A DNA stretch of 64,000 nucleotides from Psychrobacter sp. GP33. Its GTDB lineage: Bacteria; Pseudomonadota; Gammaproteobacteria; Pseudomonadales; Moraxellaceae. Shown here one piece after another: positions 1 to 8,231 of the stretch. The stretch spans positions 124,001 through 188,000 of the forward strand of contig NZ_JACGYX010000002.1 in NCBI RefSeq assembly GCF_014119005.1, in the 5' to 3' direction. The notes beneath the pieces are model-generated. The model searched no databases and was not told the origin of the DNA. It was given only the letters and a program-made list of their open reading frames with translations. Positions within the stretch are counted from its first letter, which is position 1. Each line of letters opens with the position of its first letter. The position numbers were made by a program, and so were the translations under genes.

Positions 1-528
1 CAACGTATGCGCTTGCCATGCGGCAAACAGCGTATCGCCAAAAGATAAATTGTAGTGCAACCCTGCAATAGTTTGCATCCGGCGACCATAACGAATACCC
101 AGTCCGCTACGGTATAAGGTTTTAAGCTTGCCCGTATTTGAGCTGCCATAATCGGCAAGCGGAATGTCTTTATCGTCCGATGACAGCATACAAGGCATGG
201 ACAGCGGCCACATCAGCTCGTCTTCAGGTAAACCTTGATAAACCAAAACATGAAGCTGACGCAACATATTAAGCGTCTCTTTTGGCGATTTTTTGGGGTC
301 AGTAATGAGCTCAAGTAGACTCTCTGAATAGTCAGTGGTGATAAAAGGGTGAGTCAGTTTTGAGCCCAGCTTTGCCGGATGCGGTGTTTGTGCCAGATAG
401 CCGTCGGGTCGTACGCGTAGACCTTCTTTTTCGATGCCGCGTAGCATGCCCACTAAAAGCTCGCTGTTAAACCAGCTTGGGATTTCAAAATTAGCAAAGG
501 TTGGGGCAAAATTACTCATAATAGTCAT
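1..528 (-). CDS. gshA: Glutamate--cysteine ligase, N-terminal part (runs off the window)
   Basis: This is the first ~175 residues of GshA, which joins L-glutamate and L-cysteine using ATP in the first step of glutathione synthesis in the cytoplasm. The visible protein contains the family's opening signature (GIEKEGLRV at about residues 28-36) followed by the TDYSESLLELIT and MPCMLSSDD stretches typical of the proteobacterial type 1 enzyme. The 3' part lies beyond base 1. Two in-frame ATGs sit at 528 and 519, and neither has a strong Shine-Dalgarno sequence, so the start is uncertain by three codons. It lies downstream of erpA on the same strand, separated by a hairpin that probably ends the erpA transcript. 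Confidence 0.9.
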   Translation of the reverse strand, partial: MTIMSNFAPTFANFEIPSWFNSELLVGMLRGIEKEGLRVRPDGYLAQTPHPAKLGSKLTHPFITTDYSESLLELITDPKKSPKETLNMLRQLHVLVYQGLPEDELMWPLSMPCMLSSDDKDIPLADYGSSNTGKLKTLYRSGLGIRYGRRMQTIAGLHYNLSFGDTLFAAWQAHTL

Positions 529-746
529 CTATTGTTATTCATTATGGCTGGGCAAAAACGGGCAAACTTGCTCAGAAGTGACTGAAACTTAGAGTCAGTA
601 ATGCCGTCAGTTTAGCCCAAAGCCCATTTAAAAACTATCCACGATTACAAAACCAGTAACCTTTGATAGTCCATATCTTTATGAACTTTAAGCATAAGGT
701 TTAAGATAAAAATGCATACTAGGTGTTTTCTAAATATTGAGATAAA

Positions 747-776
747 AAAAGCATCTACCCTTAGATAAATGCTTTT
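747..776 (-). terminator. Probable intrinsic terminator downstream of erpA
   Basis: AAAGCAT and ATGCTTT form the base of an imperfect hairpin with a short inner CTA/TAG pairing, and there are A/T runs on both sides. It lies 50 bases past the erpA stop, so it probably ends that transcript. The stem is AT-rich and has a bulge, so it may be leaky. Confidence 0.5.
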
Positions 777-827
777 AAAAAAATACGTGTTTCTATTTAT
801 AGTTTAAGTAGTGGTTTAAAAATAAAT

Positions 828-1208
828 TTAAATCGAAAACGATGAACCACAGCCACAAGTGGTGGTGGCATTCGGATTTTGGACGATAAAACGCGCGCCT
901 TCTAGCCCTTCAGTATAATCAACGGTCGACCCTTGTAAATACTGATAACTTAACGAATCAACCACAAGAGTCACATCATTATTATCAAAATTAGCATCGT
1001 CTTCATTTAACTCATTGGCAAAGTTAAAGCCATAAGAAAAACCTGAACAGCCGCCACCTGTGACATACACACGTAGCATAAGGTTACTGTCGCCTTCTTC
1101 TTCACGCAAACGGCGAACTTTTTGCGCAGCGCTATCAGTAAGGTTCAATACTGTCGGATCTACAGGCTGGCTGGCACTGGGGTTGTATTGGTTGGTTGCT
1201 GTGCTCAT
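828..1208 (-). CDS. erpA: Iron-sulfur cluster insertion protein ErpA
   Basis: A-type Fe-S carrier of the HesB/IscA family, which receives [Fe-S] clusters from the assembly machinery and passes them to apo-proteins such as the isoprenoid-pathway enzymes IspG/IspH. The three cluster-binding cysteines are present: Cys54 in GGGCSGF, and Cys118 and Cys120 in CGCG near the C-terminus. The protein is 126 residues. The first ~18 residues are a variable Asn/Ser/Pro-rich tail before the conserved LTDSAAQKV start of the fold, which is common for ErpA in this group. It appears to be transcribed alone. Confidence 0.93.
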   Translation of the reverse strand: MSTATNQYNPSASQPVDPTVLNLTDSAAQKVRRLREEEGDSNLMLRVYVTGGGCSGFSYGFNFANELNEDDANFDNNDVTLVVDSLSYQYLQGSTVDYTEGLEGARFIVQNPNATTTCGCGSSFSI

Positions 1209-1693
1209 ATCTACCTCAATGGCTAAAATTGAATATTTTGGTTGTTATTGTTTGGGAAAATAGGATCACTATTGCTCAAAAATATTCATAATAATGATAG
1301 AGTCACTGTTAAATAATGACTTTTAATGAGACAAAAATGCCTTACTAATACAAAGGGTATTAGTACTTATGTGATTGATGTCAATAGTGTTTTGCTAGTA
1401 TACCATAATTGGGGTCATGATTGATTTGTCAAGTGCCCTGATGCTATTTAAAGAGAATGATGCCATTGGGGTAAAAAATAAGGTAGATATAAAAAATCCA
1501 GCGTAAACGGTGGATATCGCCCACTATTAAGCGTCATTAATCGCTTAATTATGAAATACTTATTTAATTGTTTGCCTATCTGTTGGGCGTTTGAAATAAT
1601 AGCGCGCAGTTGGTATGCGTAGTGCGTGCTTTGCTTATCCTTTTATTAGTGTTAATGATACTTTTTACAAAACCCTTGAGATGAAAAAACCCT
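1209..1693. other. Divergent intergenic region between erpA and yheS
   Basis: This 485-base AT-rich spacer must hold the promoters of both erpA and yheS. I see no open reading frame with a ribosome binding site, no RNA gene and no strong hairpin. No -35/-10 pair is good enough to name. Confidence 0.5.
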
Positions 1694-3766
1694 ATGATCG
1701 AATTTAAAGACGTTGGTGTTCGCCGTGATGGTCGTGAATTATTTGCTGGTGCTAGCTTTCAGCTACATCCAGGTCACAAAGTAGGCTTGACGGGCAACAA
1801 CGGAACCGGAAAATCAACCTTATTTGCCTTGTTATTAACGCGGATGGGCACAGGTGATACGGAAGTTACCGTCGATCGCGGAGAAGTGAGTATTCCGGAT
1901 AGCTGGCATGTGGCGCACATGGCGCAGGAAGTGGGCGCAAGCGCGCAGACGGCGATTGATTATGTACTGAGCGGTGATGAACAGTGGTATAAAATCAATG
2001 CTGCTTTAAGTGATTTAAGTACGGTTAGTGATGACCAAATTGGCATATTGCATCAGCAGTTTGACGAAATTGACGGTTATCGTACCCCAACCAAAGCCGC
2101 ACAAATTATGGCGGGTTTGGGCTTTAATACTGGGCAACATGAACTGCCGGTAGAAGGCTTTTCTGGCGGCTGGCGTATGCGTTTAAACTTGGCTAAAACC
2201 TTGATGAGCCGTGCTGACTTAATGTTACTGGATGAGCCAACCAACCATTTGGACTTGGATGCCATTCTGTGGTTAGAGACGTGGATTAATGCCTTTACCG
2301 GTCTCGTTATTGTCATCTCACATGACCAAGCCTTTTTGGATAATACCGTTGGGCATATTTTGCACGTTGAGCAAAAGAAAATTACGCTATACACCGGTAA
2401 CTATCAACAGTTTATTCGTACCCGTCATGAGCGTATGGCACAGCAGCAGCAAGCGTTTGAGAAGCAAGAAGCGACTAAGGCGCATTTAGATGATTTTATT
2501 CGTCGTTTCCGCGCCAAAGCCAGTAAAGCGAAGCAAGCGCAAAGCCGTATCAAACAGCTTGAGCGTATGGCTGAGCTATCACCGATGATGGCGGACAATC
2601 CGTTCTCGTTTCAGTTTTATGAGCCTGCCAATATGAGCACGCCGCTGATTGAACTGACCAATGCCGGTATTGGCTACACCGATACGCCGATGCTGCATAA
2701 CGCCAATATTCAAGTGACACCAGATACGCGTATCGGTCTACTGGGTATGAATGGCGCAGGTAAATCAACCTTGATTAAGGCCTTAGTCGGTGAGCTGAAA
2801 GTATTATCTGGCACCTATAATGTCTCAGATACGCTCAAACTGGGTTATTTTAATCAACATCAAATGGATGCTTTAGACGCTACTGCTACCCCGCTAGAAA
2901 TGATGCGCCGCTTAGCGGGTAAAACCTCTGACGCAGAATTACGCTCATTTTTGGGCAGCTTTGACTTTCGCGGTGAACGTATTGACACCCCAAGTGAGCT
3001 ATTCTCTGGTGGCGAGCGTGCGCGTTTAACTTTAGCTTTGATTGTTTGGCAGCGTCCAAATGTACTGGTACTTGATGAGCCAACCAACCATTTAGACTTA
3101 CAAATGCGTCAAGCCTTAACTATGGCATTGCAAGGTTTTGAGGGCGCAGTGGTATTGGTATCGCATGATCGCGAACTGATTGCCAACGTCTGTGATGAAT
3201 TGTTCCTCGTGCATGACGGTCAAATCGATGAGTTTGATGGCGACATCAGCGATTATGGCAAATGGCTTTCTGACAAGCGTAAAGAAGCCAATAGCTCAGA
3301 TAAAGGCGCTGATAAAAAAGGCAAGAATAAAAAAGCGAAGAAAAAATTCGTGAATAAAGATGATGTTTCACGTGAAACTGATACTGAAAATCACGGTTCT
3401 CAGCCTGATAATCATAAGCACGCTAAAAAAAAACTAGCAAATCCTAAATCAGATGGTGGCGCAACCGCTGTATCATCGTTAAGTAAAGAAGATCAGCGCA
3501 AACTTGCCGCCGAACAGCGCAAGCTCACTGCACCTATTCGCCGTGATATTGAGAATTCAGAAAAAGCGTTGGCTAAAATTGACACTCAACTGACAACGCT
3601 AGAGGACAAGCTTGCCGATACTACGTTGTATGATGAGAGCCGAAAAGCAGATCTATTAGCGCTGCTGAATGAGCAAACCGCGCAGCAGCAACAGCATAGT
3701 GAAAACGAAGAAAAGCTATTGCTGGCGATGACAACGCTTGAAGAAATGGAAGCAAAGTTTGCTTAG
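1694..3766 (+). CDS. yheS: ABC-F family ATPase, YheS type
   Basis: A soluble protein with two ABC ATPase cassettes and no membrane segments, typical of ABC-F factors that act on ribosomes in the cytoplasm. The first Walker A is GNNGTGKS at residues 34-41. Both cassettes have signature (SGG) and LLDEPTNHLDL/VLDEPTNHLDL Walker B motifs. The linker is basic and glutamine-rich (RRFRAKASKAKQAQSRIK). Similarity along the whole length is to YheS rather than EttA or Uup. At 690 residues it is longer than E. coli YheS (about 637) because the C-terminus carries a Lys-rich stretch (KKGKNKKAKKKF, about residues 547-558) and a coiled coil. The cellular role of YheS is not firmly established. The Shine-Dalgarno sequence is weak. 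Confidence 0.88.
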   Translation: MIEFKDVGVRRDGRELFAGASFQLHPGHKVGLTGNNGTGKSTLFALLLTRMGTGDTEVTVDRGEVSIPDSWHVAHMAQEVGASAQTAIDYVLSGDEQWYKINAALSDLSTVSDDQIGILHQQFDEIDGYRTPTKAAQIMAGLGFNTGQHELPVEGFSGGWRMRLNLAKTLMSRADLMLLDEPTNHLDLDAILWLETWINAFTGLVIVISHDQAFLDNTVGHILHVEQKKITLYTGNYQQFIRTRHERMAQQQQAFEKQEATKAHLDDFIRRFRAKASKAKQAQSRIKQLERMAELSPMMADNPFSFQFYEPANMSTPLIELTNAGIGYTDTPMLHNANIQVTPDTRIGLLGMNGAGKSTLIKALVGELKVLSGTYNVSDTLKLGYFNQHQMDALDATATPLEMMRRLAGKTSDAELRSFLGSFDFRGERIDTPSELFSGGERARLTLALIVWQRPNVLVLDEPTNHLDLQMRQALTMALQGFEGAVVLVSHDRELIANVCDELFLVHDGQIDEFDGDISDYGKWLSDKRKEANSSDKGADKKGKNKKAKKKFVNKDDVSRETDTENHGSQPDNHKHAKKKLANPKSDGGATAVSSLSKEDQRKLAAEQRKLTAPIRRDIENSEKALAKIDTQLTTLEDKLADTTLYDESRKADLLALLNEQTAQQQQHSENEEKLLLAMTTLEEMEAKFA

Positions 3767-3874
3767 TTGAGAATAAAACTTTCAGCTAAATACATCTTTA
3801 AACATCATTATTTCCTAAAATTCTAATGGTCAGATTAGGTAATTAAAAAGCTGATAGACTAACTTTTAGCCCAT

Positions 3875-3907
3875 AAAAAAGGGGAGCGCAACTGCGTTCC
3901 CCTTTTT
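3875..3907. terminator. Bidirectional intrinsic terminator between yheS and the RlpA-like gene
   Basis: GGGGAGCG pairs with CGTTCCCC around a six-base loop, flanked by six A on the left and five T on the right, so it can work in both directions for the two convergent genes. Confidence 0.88.
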
Positions 3908-3913
3908 GTCATT

Positions 3914-4276
3914 CTACTGTCGGCGGTATTTGCCATCGCCATAAGACAATATCTTCATACTAGTGGTACAAAGTTGACAATCTATTCTACTGGCAGCCGC
4001 TTTCGATAAATCCAATATCCGTCCGCGGATATATGGTCCTCTATCGGTGATTTTTACAATCACACTCTCTTTGGTCTCTTTATTGGTCACACGTACCTTG
4101 GTGCCAAATGGTAAGGTTTTATGGGCAGCGGTTAAAGAGTTCATGTTAAAAATGCTACCACTTGCCGTGCGTTTACCATGGAATTTACTACCGTAATAAC
4201 TGGTGTTAGCCGCAAAAACGCTGGTCGTTAACAACAGTGACAACGTGACCACCAAGGACTTTATAAAATAAGACAT
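3914..4276 (-). CDS. RlpA-like double-psi beta-barrel protein, secreted
   Basis: A 120-residue protein with a cleavable signal peptide (hydrophobic stretch at residues ~8-19, probable cut after SVFA) and a single RlpA-like double-psi beta-barrel domain. Recognisable family blocks are SYYGSKFHGKRTASG, LPFGTKVRVTN and ITDRGPYIRGRILDLS. RlpA proteins act in the periplasm on peptidoglycan, usually cutting naked glycan strands at the septum. This one lacks the SPOR domain and lipobox of E. coli RlpA, so it may be a short RlpA-like paralogue whose catalysis is unproven. The Asp in ITDRGP is the usual catalytic acid position and is present. A shared terminator separates it from yheS. Confidence 0.82.
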   Translation of the reverse strand: MSYFIKSLVVTLSLLLTTSVFAANTSYYGSKFHGKRTASGSIFNMNSLTAAHKTLPFGTKVRVTNKETKESVIVKITDRGPYIRGRILDLSKAAASRIDCQLCTTSMKILSYGDGKYRRQ

Positions 4277-4629
4277 TTAATACCTTTACGTAATTAATAA
4301 GATAGACAGATACCCTTGCCTATGCTATTCATATTCCCTATGACTATGAATAATATACATATTTTACAAGACTAAGCTTGCCATGGTCTTACCGCTGTGT
4401 AAAAAACCCTTGCGTTCAAAAGGACAGTCACTTGCAGTTGGCTGACAGTGGCGCAACAATTCTCAAAAAGCAATGGTGCTAGAATCTATCCATTCAATAG
4501 TCCTTTTTATTGTGTAATGCCATTAGTATTTGTATATCAGCCAGACACCTATTATTAAGAAATTATATTGAAAAATTGCACTATCCCCATAATTAAAAAA
4601 TTTTTAACAAATCAAAAGGGAAAACAACA
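4277..4629. other. Divergent promoter region of the RlpA-like gene and cbpA
   Basis: A 353-base spacer. The right end holds the heat-shock-type promoter listed separately. The rest is AT-rich, with no reading frame I can support. Confidence 0.5.
4568..4590 (+). promoter_or_regulatory. Sigma-32-like heat-shock promoter of cbpA
   Basis: TTGAAA at 4568-4573 and CCCCAT at 4585-4590 are separated by 11 bases. This matches the RpoH consensus (CTTGAAA, 11-16 bases, CCCCAT) closely, and it sits 39 bases before the cbpA start, which encodes a J-domain chaperone. Assignment is by pattern only. Confidence 0.7.
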
Positions 4630-5652
4630 ATGGCAGAAAAAAACTATTACGATATTCTTGGCGTAAAAAAAGATGCCAGCGATGCCGATATTAAGAAAAA
4701 ATATCGTAAATTAGTACGACAATATCACCCCGATGTCAGTAGCGCGCCTGACTCTGATGTCAAAATTGCTGAAATTAATAATGCTTATGAAACGCTACGG
4801 GACAAAGATAAGCGCGCTGAATATGATGCCATGCTTGCCAACCCATTTGTGGGTCGCAGTGGTCAAGGGGGTCAGGGCGGGTTTGGCGGACAAGCGGGCG
4901 GTGAACAGCAAGGTGGCTTCCGTTGGGAAGATATGAGGGATCAGTTCGGCGAAGGCGAGGCGTATGGTGGTGGCGGTTTCCGTTTTGACGATATTTTCTC
5001 AGCCTTTGGTTCTGGGGGCGCGCGCGGGCAAGCAGGTGGGCGCTCGCAACAGGGCGGCTTTGATCAATTTGGTGGCGGTTTTAGTAGTCACGATAGCAAG
5101 GGTCAAGACCAACATGCAGAGATTAATGTCGATTTAGCATCGGTGTATAGCGGTGATGATTACAGTATTAAACTCAATGTCCCGGTTCGTCAAATAAATG
5201 GCGATGTCAGCTACGATAATAAAACTTTAAAAATCAAAATTCCAAAAGGTATCACTGATGGCAAACAAATTCGTCTAGCCGGACAAGGCGCGGCAGGTGC
5301 TGGTAGCGGTAAAAATGGTGATTTGTTCTTAAAAGTCAAAATTACTCATGCCAGTAATATTCGTCTAGAAGGCGCAAACGTTTATCAAACTGTCAATATT
5401 ACCCCGTGGGAAGCCGCGCTTGGCGGCAAAATAAACGTTACCACGCCAGCTGGTACTTTAGGCGTTACTATCCCAAAAAACACCAAATCTGGTAGCAACT
5501 TACGCCTTAAAGGTAAAGGGATTCCTGCCAAAGAAGTAGGAGATTTATACTTAACATTGACTATTGTTAACCCAAAAGTAATCACGGATGCTGAGATAGC
5601 CGCCTATGAGCAGCTCAAACAAGCCTTTGCTAATAGCACGATTCAGCGCTAA
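4630..5652 (+). CDS. cbpA: DnaJ-class co-chaperone CbpA
   Basis: A type II (zinc-finger-less) J-domain protein that recruits and stimulates DnaK and binds unfolded substrates. E. coli CbpA also binds curved DNA. The J domain covers residues ~1-70 with the essential HPD at 33-35. It is followed by a Gly/Phe/Gln-rich linker (about 77-155) and two beta-sandwich substrate-binding domains (about 160-330, with LNVPVRQING and GDLYLTLTI). There is no CxxCxGxG zinc finger, which separates it from DnaJ. The length of 340 is slightly above the usual ~306 because the Gly-rich linker is long. It is followed by cbpM, its usual partner. A heat-shock-type promoter lies just upstream, and AAAAGGG is the ribosome binding site. 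Confidence 0.92.
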   Translation: MAEKNYYDILGVKKDASDADIKKKYRKLVRQYHPDVSSAPDSDVKIAEINNAYETLRDKDKRAEYDAMLANPFVGRSGQGGQGGFGGQAGGEQQGGFRWEDMRDQFGEGEAYGGGGFRFDDIFSAFGSGGARGQAGGRSQQGGFDQFGGGFSSHDSKGQDQHAEINVDLASVYSGDDYSIKLNVPVRQINGDVSYDNKTLKIKIPKGITDGKQIRLAGQGAAGAGSGKNGDLFLKVKITHASNIRLEGANVYQTVNITPWEAALGGKINVTTPAGTLGVTIPKNTKSGSNLRLKGKGIPAKEVGDLYLTLTIVNPKVITDAEIAAYEQLKQAFANSTIQR

Positions 5653-5757
5653 GTATTTTTTAAATAGTTTTAGCGGTACTCTTAGCACCACCCTTAATAG
5701 TTAAAATAGAGATAACCACCATAAGATAGATGACATATAGCGTAAAAGAGGATAATA

Positions 5758-6072
5758 ATGATGAAACAGTCACCTGAATTAACCGACATTGTCATGAGCT
5801 TAGATGAGCTGGTTGCGGCATGCGGGCAAGAACCACAATGGGTTATGGCTTTGATTGAAGAAAGTATTATCGATTACGATGTGCCTGAAAGTAGACAGTT
5901 TAGCGGCTACCAATTAACCACTGTGCGCCGTGCAGCAAGGCTGAGCCGAGATTTTGATGCCAGTGTGCCGGCGCTTGGGCTGATACTAGACTTATTGAAT
6001 GAGATTGAGCAGCTACGTCAATTTAAACGTCAATGGGACAGACAGACGCTAATGATTGAGATTGAAGAGTAA
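5758..6072 (+). CDS. cbpM: Chaperone modulator CbpM
   Basis: A 104-residue MerR-like protein that in E. coli binds the J domain of CbpA and blocks its interaction with DnaK and with DNA. The sequence shows the typical pattern: MSLDELVAACG near the N-terminus, a helix-turn-helix-like middle with YQLTTVRRAARLSRDFD, and a C-terminal helix ending LLNEIEQLRQFKRQW. It starts 105 bases after cbpA on the same strand and probably shares its transcript. ATG at 5758 and ATG at 5761 are adjacent. AGAGGA just upstream fits either. Confidence 0.85.
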   Translation: MMKQSPELTDIVMSLDELVAACGQEPQWVMALIEESIIDYDVPESRQFSGYQLTTVRRAARLSRDFDASVPALGLILDLLNEIEQLRQFKRQWDRQTLMIEIEE

Positions 6073-6139
6073 ATAGGTTTATTTTTTAAATAGACAATGC
6101 TTTTAAAAATGGTAAGCAATGTAATAAAAGCTAGGCAAC

Positions 6140-6166
6140 AAAAAAGGGCATCTATTGCCCTTTTTT
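6140..6166. terminator. Bidirectional intrinsic terminator between cbpM and sstT
   Basis: GGGCA and TGCCC pair around TCTAT, with A6 on the left and T6 on the right. It serves two convergent transcripts. Confidence 0.9.
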
Positions 6167-6204
6167 ATCGTTAAAAATAATAGTTTGCGAACTATTGGAC
6201 GTTA

Positions 6205-7407
6205 TTAACGCGCATATTTAGGATCAGCCGCCGCAGTGAATAAGACGTCAGTTGATGAATTCAGTGCCGTTTCAGCAGAGTCTTGCACCACACCGATGAT
6301 AAAGCCAATCGCCACCACTTGCATGGCAATGTCGTTAGGAATGCTAAATAAGCTACTGGCAAGCGGAATCAGTAGTAATGAGCCACCCGCCACACCTGAC
6401 GCCCCGCACGCGCTAATCGTCGCCACAATACTTAATAATAATGCTGAACCAAAGGTCACTTCGATGCCTAATGTATGCGCTGCTGCCAGTGTTAATACGT
6501 TAATGGTAATTGCCGCGCCTGCCATATTAATAGTCGCACCGAGTGGAATAGTCACCGAATAAGTGTCTTCGTGCAGACCAAGTTTACCAGCTAGATTCAT
6601 GTTTACTGGAATATTTGCCGCTGAGCTGCGGGTAAAAAATGCCGTGATTCCTGATTCACGTAAACAGGTAAATACCAGTGGATACGGATTTCTTCTCGTC
6701 TTTACAAACACGATTAAAGGATTGGCAACTAAGGCAATAAATAGCATACAGCCGATTAATACCATTAACAAACGCGCGTAGCCGTTTAGTGCTTCAAAGC
6801 CAGTAACGGCGATGGTATTAGCAACCAAGCCCAAAATACCAAAGGGTGCTAACGCAATCACCCATTTGACTACTTGCGAGATGGCATCGGCAAAATCGCT
6901 GACCACCGTGCGAGTGGCAGCGCTGGCATGCTTGAGTGCAAAGCCGATGATAATTGCCCACGCCAAGATGCCGATATAGTTGGCTTCGGCAATAGCATTG
7001 ACGGGATTGGCGACCAAATTGAGTAGTAAATTGGTCAGCACTTCTTGTAGGTCAGCAGGCGGAACTTGCTCAATCGTGGCATTGATTAATACCAGTTTGG
7101 TGGGAAATAACATACTTGCGACTACCGCTGTCAGTGCCGCCAAAAAGGTGCCAAACATATACATAATAATGACGGGCTTAACGAACACCTCATTGCCACT
7201 ACGATGCTGGCTAATCGCTGCCATGACCAGCACAAATACCAACACTGGTGCGACCGCTTTCAACGCCCCGACAAATAAAGTACCGAGCAAGCCCAAGGCA
7301 ATGCCAATATTGGGCGCCAGCCAACCGATTAACACCCCTAATATTAAGCCAATAATAATCAGCGGTACTAGCCCTATTCGCTGGTACATCGCAATCAATG
7401 AACGCAT
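6205..7407 (-). CDS. sstT: Serine/threonine:sodium symporter SstT
   Basis: An inner-membrane symporter of the dicarboxylate/amino acid:cation family that imports serine and threonine with Na+. The protein is hydrophobic throughout and carries the conserved SstT blocks [36 protein letters not shown] and [16 protein letters not shown], plus the C-terminal [21 protein letters not shown]. The reading frame extends nine codons upstream to 7434, but AAAGGTGGGG lies immediately before the ATG at 7407, and E. coli SstT has no comparable extension, so 7407 is preferred. It appears monocistronic, with a terminator just past the stop. Confidence 0.92.
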   Translation of the reverse strand: MRSLIAMYQRIGLVPLIIIGLILGVLIGWLAPNIGIALGLLGTLFVGALKAVAPVLVFVLVMAAISQHRSGNEVFVKPVIIMYMFGTFLAALTAVVASMLFPTKLVLINATIEQVPPADLQEVLTNLLLNLVANPVNAIAEANYIGILAWAIIIGFALKHASAATRTVVSDFADAISQVVKWVIALAPFGILGLVANTIAVTGFEALNGYARLLMVLIGCMLFIALVANPLIVFVKTRRNPYPLVFTCLRESGITAFFTRSSAANIPVNMNLAGKLGLHEDTYSVTIPLGATINMAGAAITINVLTLAAAHTLGIEVTFGSALLLSIVATISACGASGVAGGSLLLIPLASSLFSIPNDIAMQVVAIGFIIGVVQDSAETALNSSTDVLFTAAADPKYAR

Positions 7408-7720
7408 TACCCCACCTTTACTTAAGTTAATCACTGGTTTTATTCAACAAACATCAATCATGAAAGTCGAATCATATCAATACTATAATAAGCAGGGGAT
7501 GGTAGCATTTTTTCAGATATTCGCCTACTGTAATAGAATGGGCGCATCATCTCAAAGACGACAACAGACCATCTCAAAAACAGAAAAGTATTCTGAGAAA
7601 AAATTAAGTGAGTAATATTAGAAAAAGAGAATTGGGAAAATTCAAAGTTAAGGAAGAGATGGATAAAGTAAATAAACTCATTAATCTACTAAGATATAGA
7701 ACAATAAAATAATAAAGAAA
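7408..7720. other. Intergenic region upstream of sstT
   Basis: A 313-base AT-rich spacer between holC and sstT, both leftward. It should contain the sstT promoter and the end of the holC transcript. I see no clear hairpin terminator. A rightward frame crossing it is antisense to sstT and lacks a ribosome binding site. Confidence 0.4.
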
Positions 7721-8182
7721 CTAGACTTTAAAATGGGTTAGTTCATAGCCCAATTGTTGATAATGCTTATAGTTATCGCGACCTGCTTGCATGCTTGCGG
7801 TATCGGGTTTGATGAGTTCAAGCACCCGTGTCGGCGTGGCATTGTTGGTTATGGTCATAAAGTCGGTAATGGGACGGGACGTGAGATTAATGATAATGCC
7901 ATTAAAATTCGCTGGTAAATAAGCACCCAGAAAAACGGGCGCTCCAGCTGACGCTGTTTGGTCAGTCATAATGTCATCAGTGACCAAACGCTGGTGCGGA
8001 ATAAAGCTGGTCGCTTCATCCGCCCACAGCGCATCATCAAGCACGTCAAGCATCGTCTCATCCTCAGTAAGAATAAGCAGCGATTGAGTGCCTTTATTGA
8101 GCGCCGTTTGCGTCAGCTGACAGGTAAAGCCCAAGCTGTCTTGGGCTTTACTCTCGCTTAATACATAAAAGCTAATATTCAT
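7721..8182 (-). CDS. holC: DNA polymerase III subunit chi
   Basis: Chi links the clamp loader (through psi) to single-stranded DNA-binding protein at the replication fork. The 153-residue protein shows the family pattern: the N-terminal ISFYVLSE strand, an early ALNKGTQSLLIL strand, the FIPHQRL segment, APVFLGAYLP, then INLTSRP. It is 49 bases downstream of pepA, the conserved pepA-holC order of gammaproteobacteria. The valS gene that often follows is not here. The junction with pepA contains a short tandem repeat, listed separately. Confidence 0.88.
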   Translation of the reverse strand: MNISFYVLSESKAQDSLGFTCQLTQTALNKGTQSLLILTEDETMLDVLDDALWADEATSFIPHQRLVTDDIMTDQTASAGAPVFLGAYLPANFNGIIINLTSRPITDFMTITNNATPTRVLELIKPDTASMQAGRDNYKHYQQLGYELTHFKV

Positions 8183-8195
8183 AAACTGGTTTTCA

Positions 8196-8230
8196 TTAAT
8201 TAGTTTTTATTAATTAGTTTCTATTAATAG
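8196..8230. repeat. Short tandem repeat, 14-base unit, 2.5 copies
   Basis: TTAATTAGTTTTTA, TTAATTAGTTTCTA and a partial TTAATAG follow each other directly in the pepA-holC gap. This is probably slippage-generated DNA. It falls just upstream of the holC start and lengthens the spacer. Confidence 0.75.
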
Positions 8231-8231
8231 A

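Noticed and set aside
6980-7615. Rightward 211-codon frame overlapping the 5' half of sstT
   Set aside because: Antisense to a well-conserved membrane protein; hydrophobic codons of sstT give an open antisense frame. No ribosome binding site and no recognisable product.
8196-8230. Tandem repeat considered as a CRISPR fragment
   Set aside because: Units are 14 bases, directly adjacent and without spacers; simple slippage repeat.
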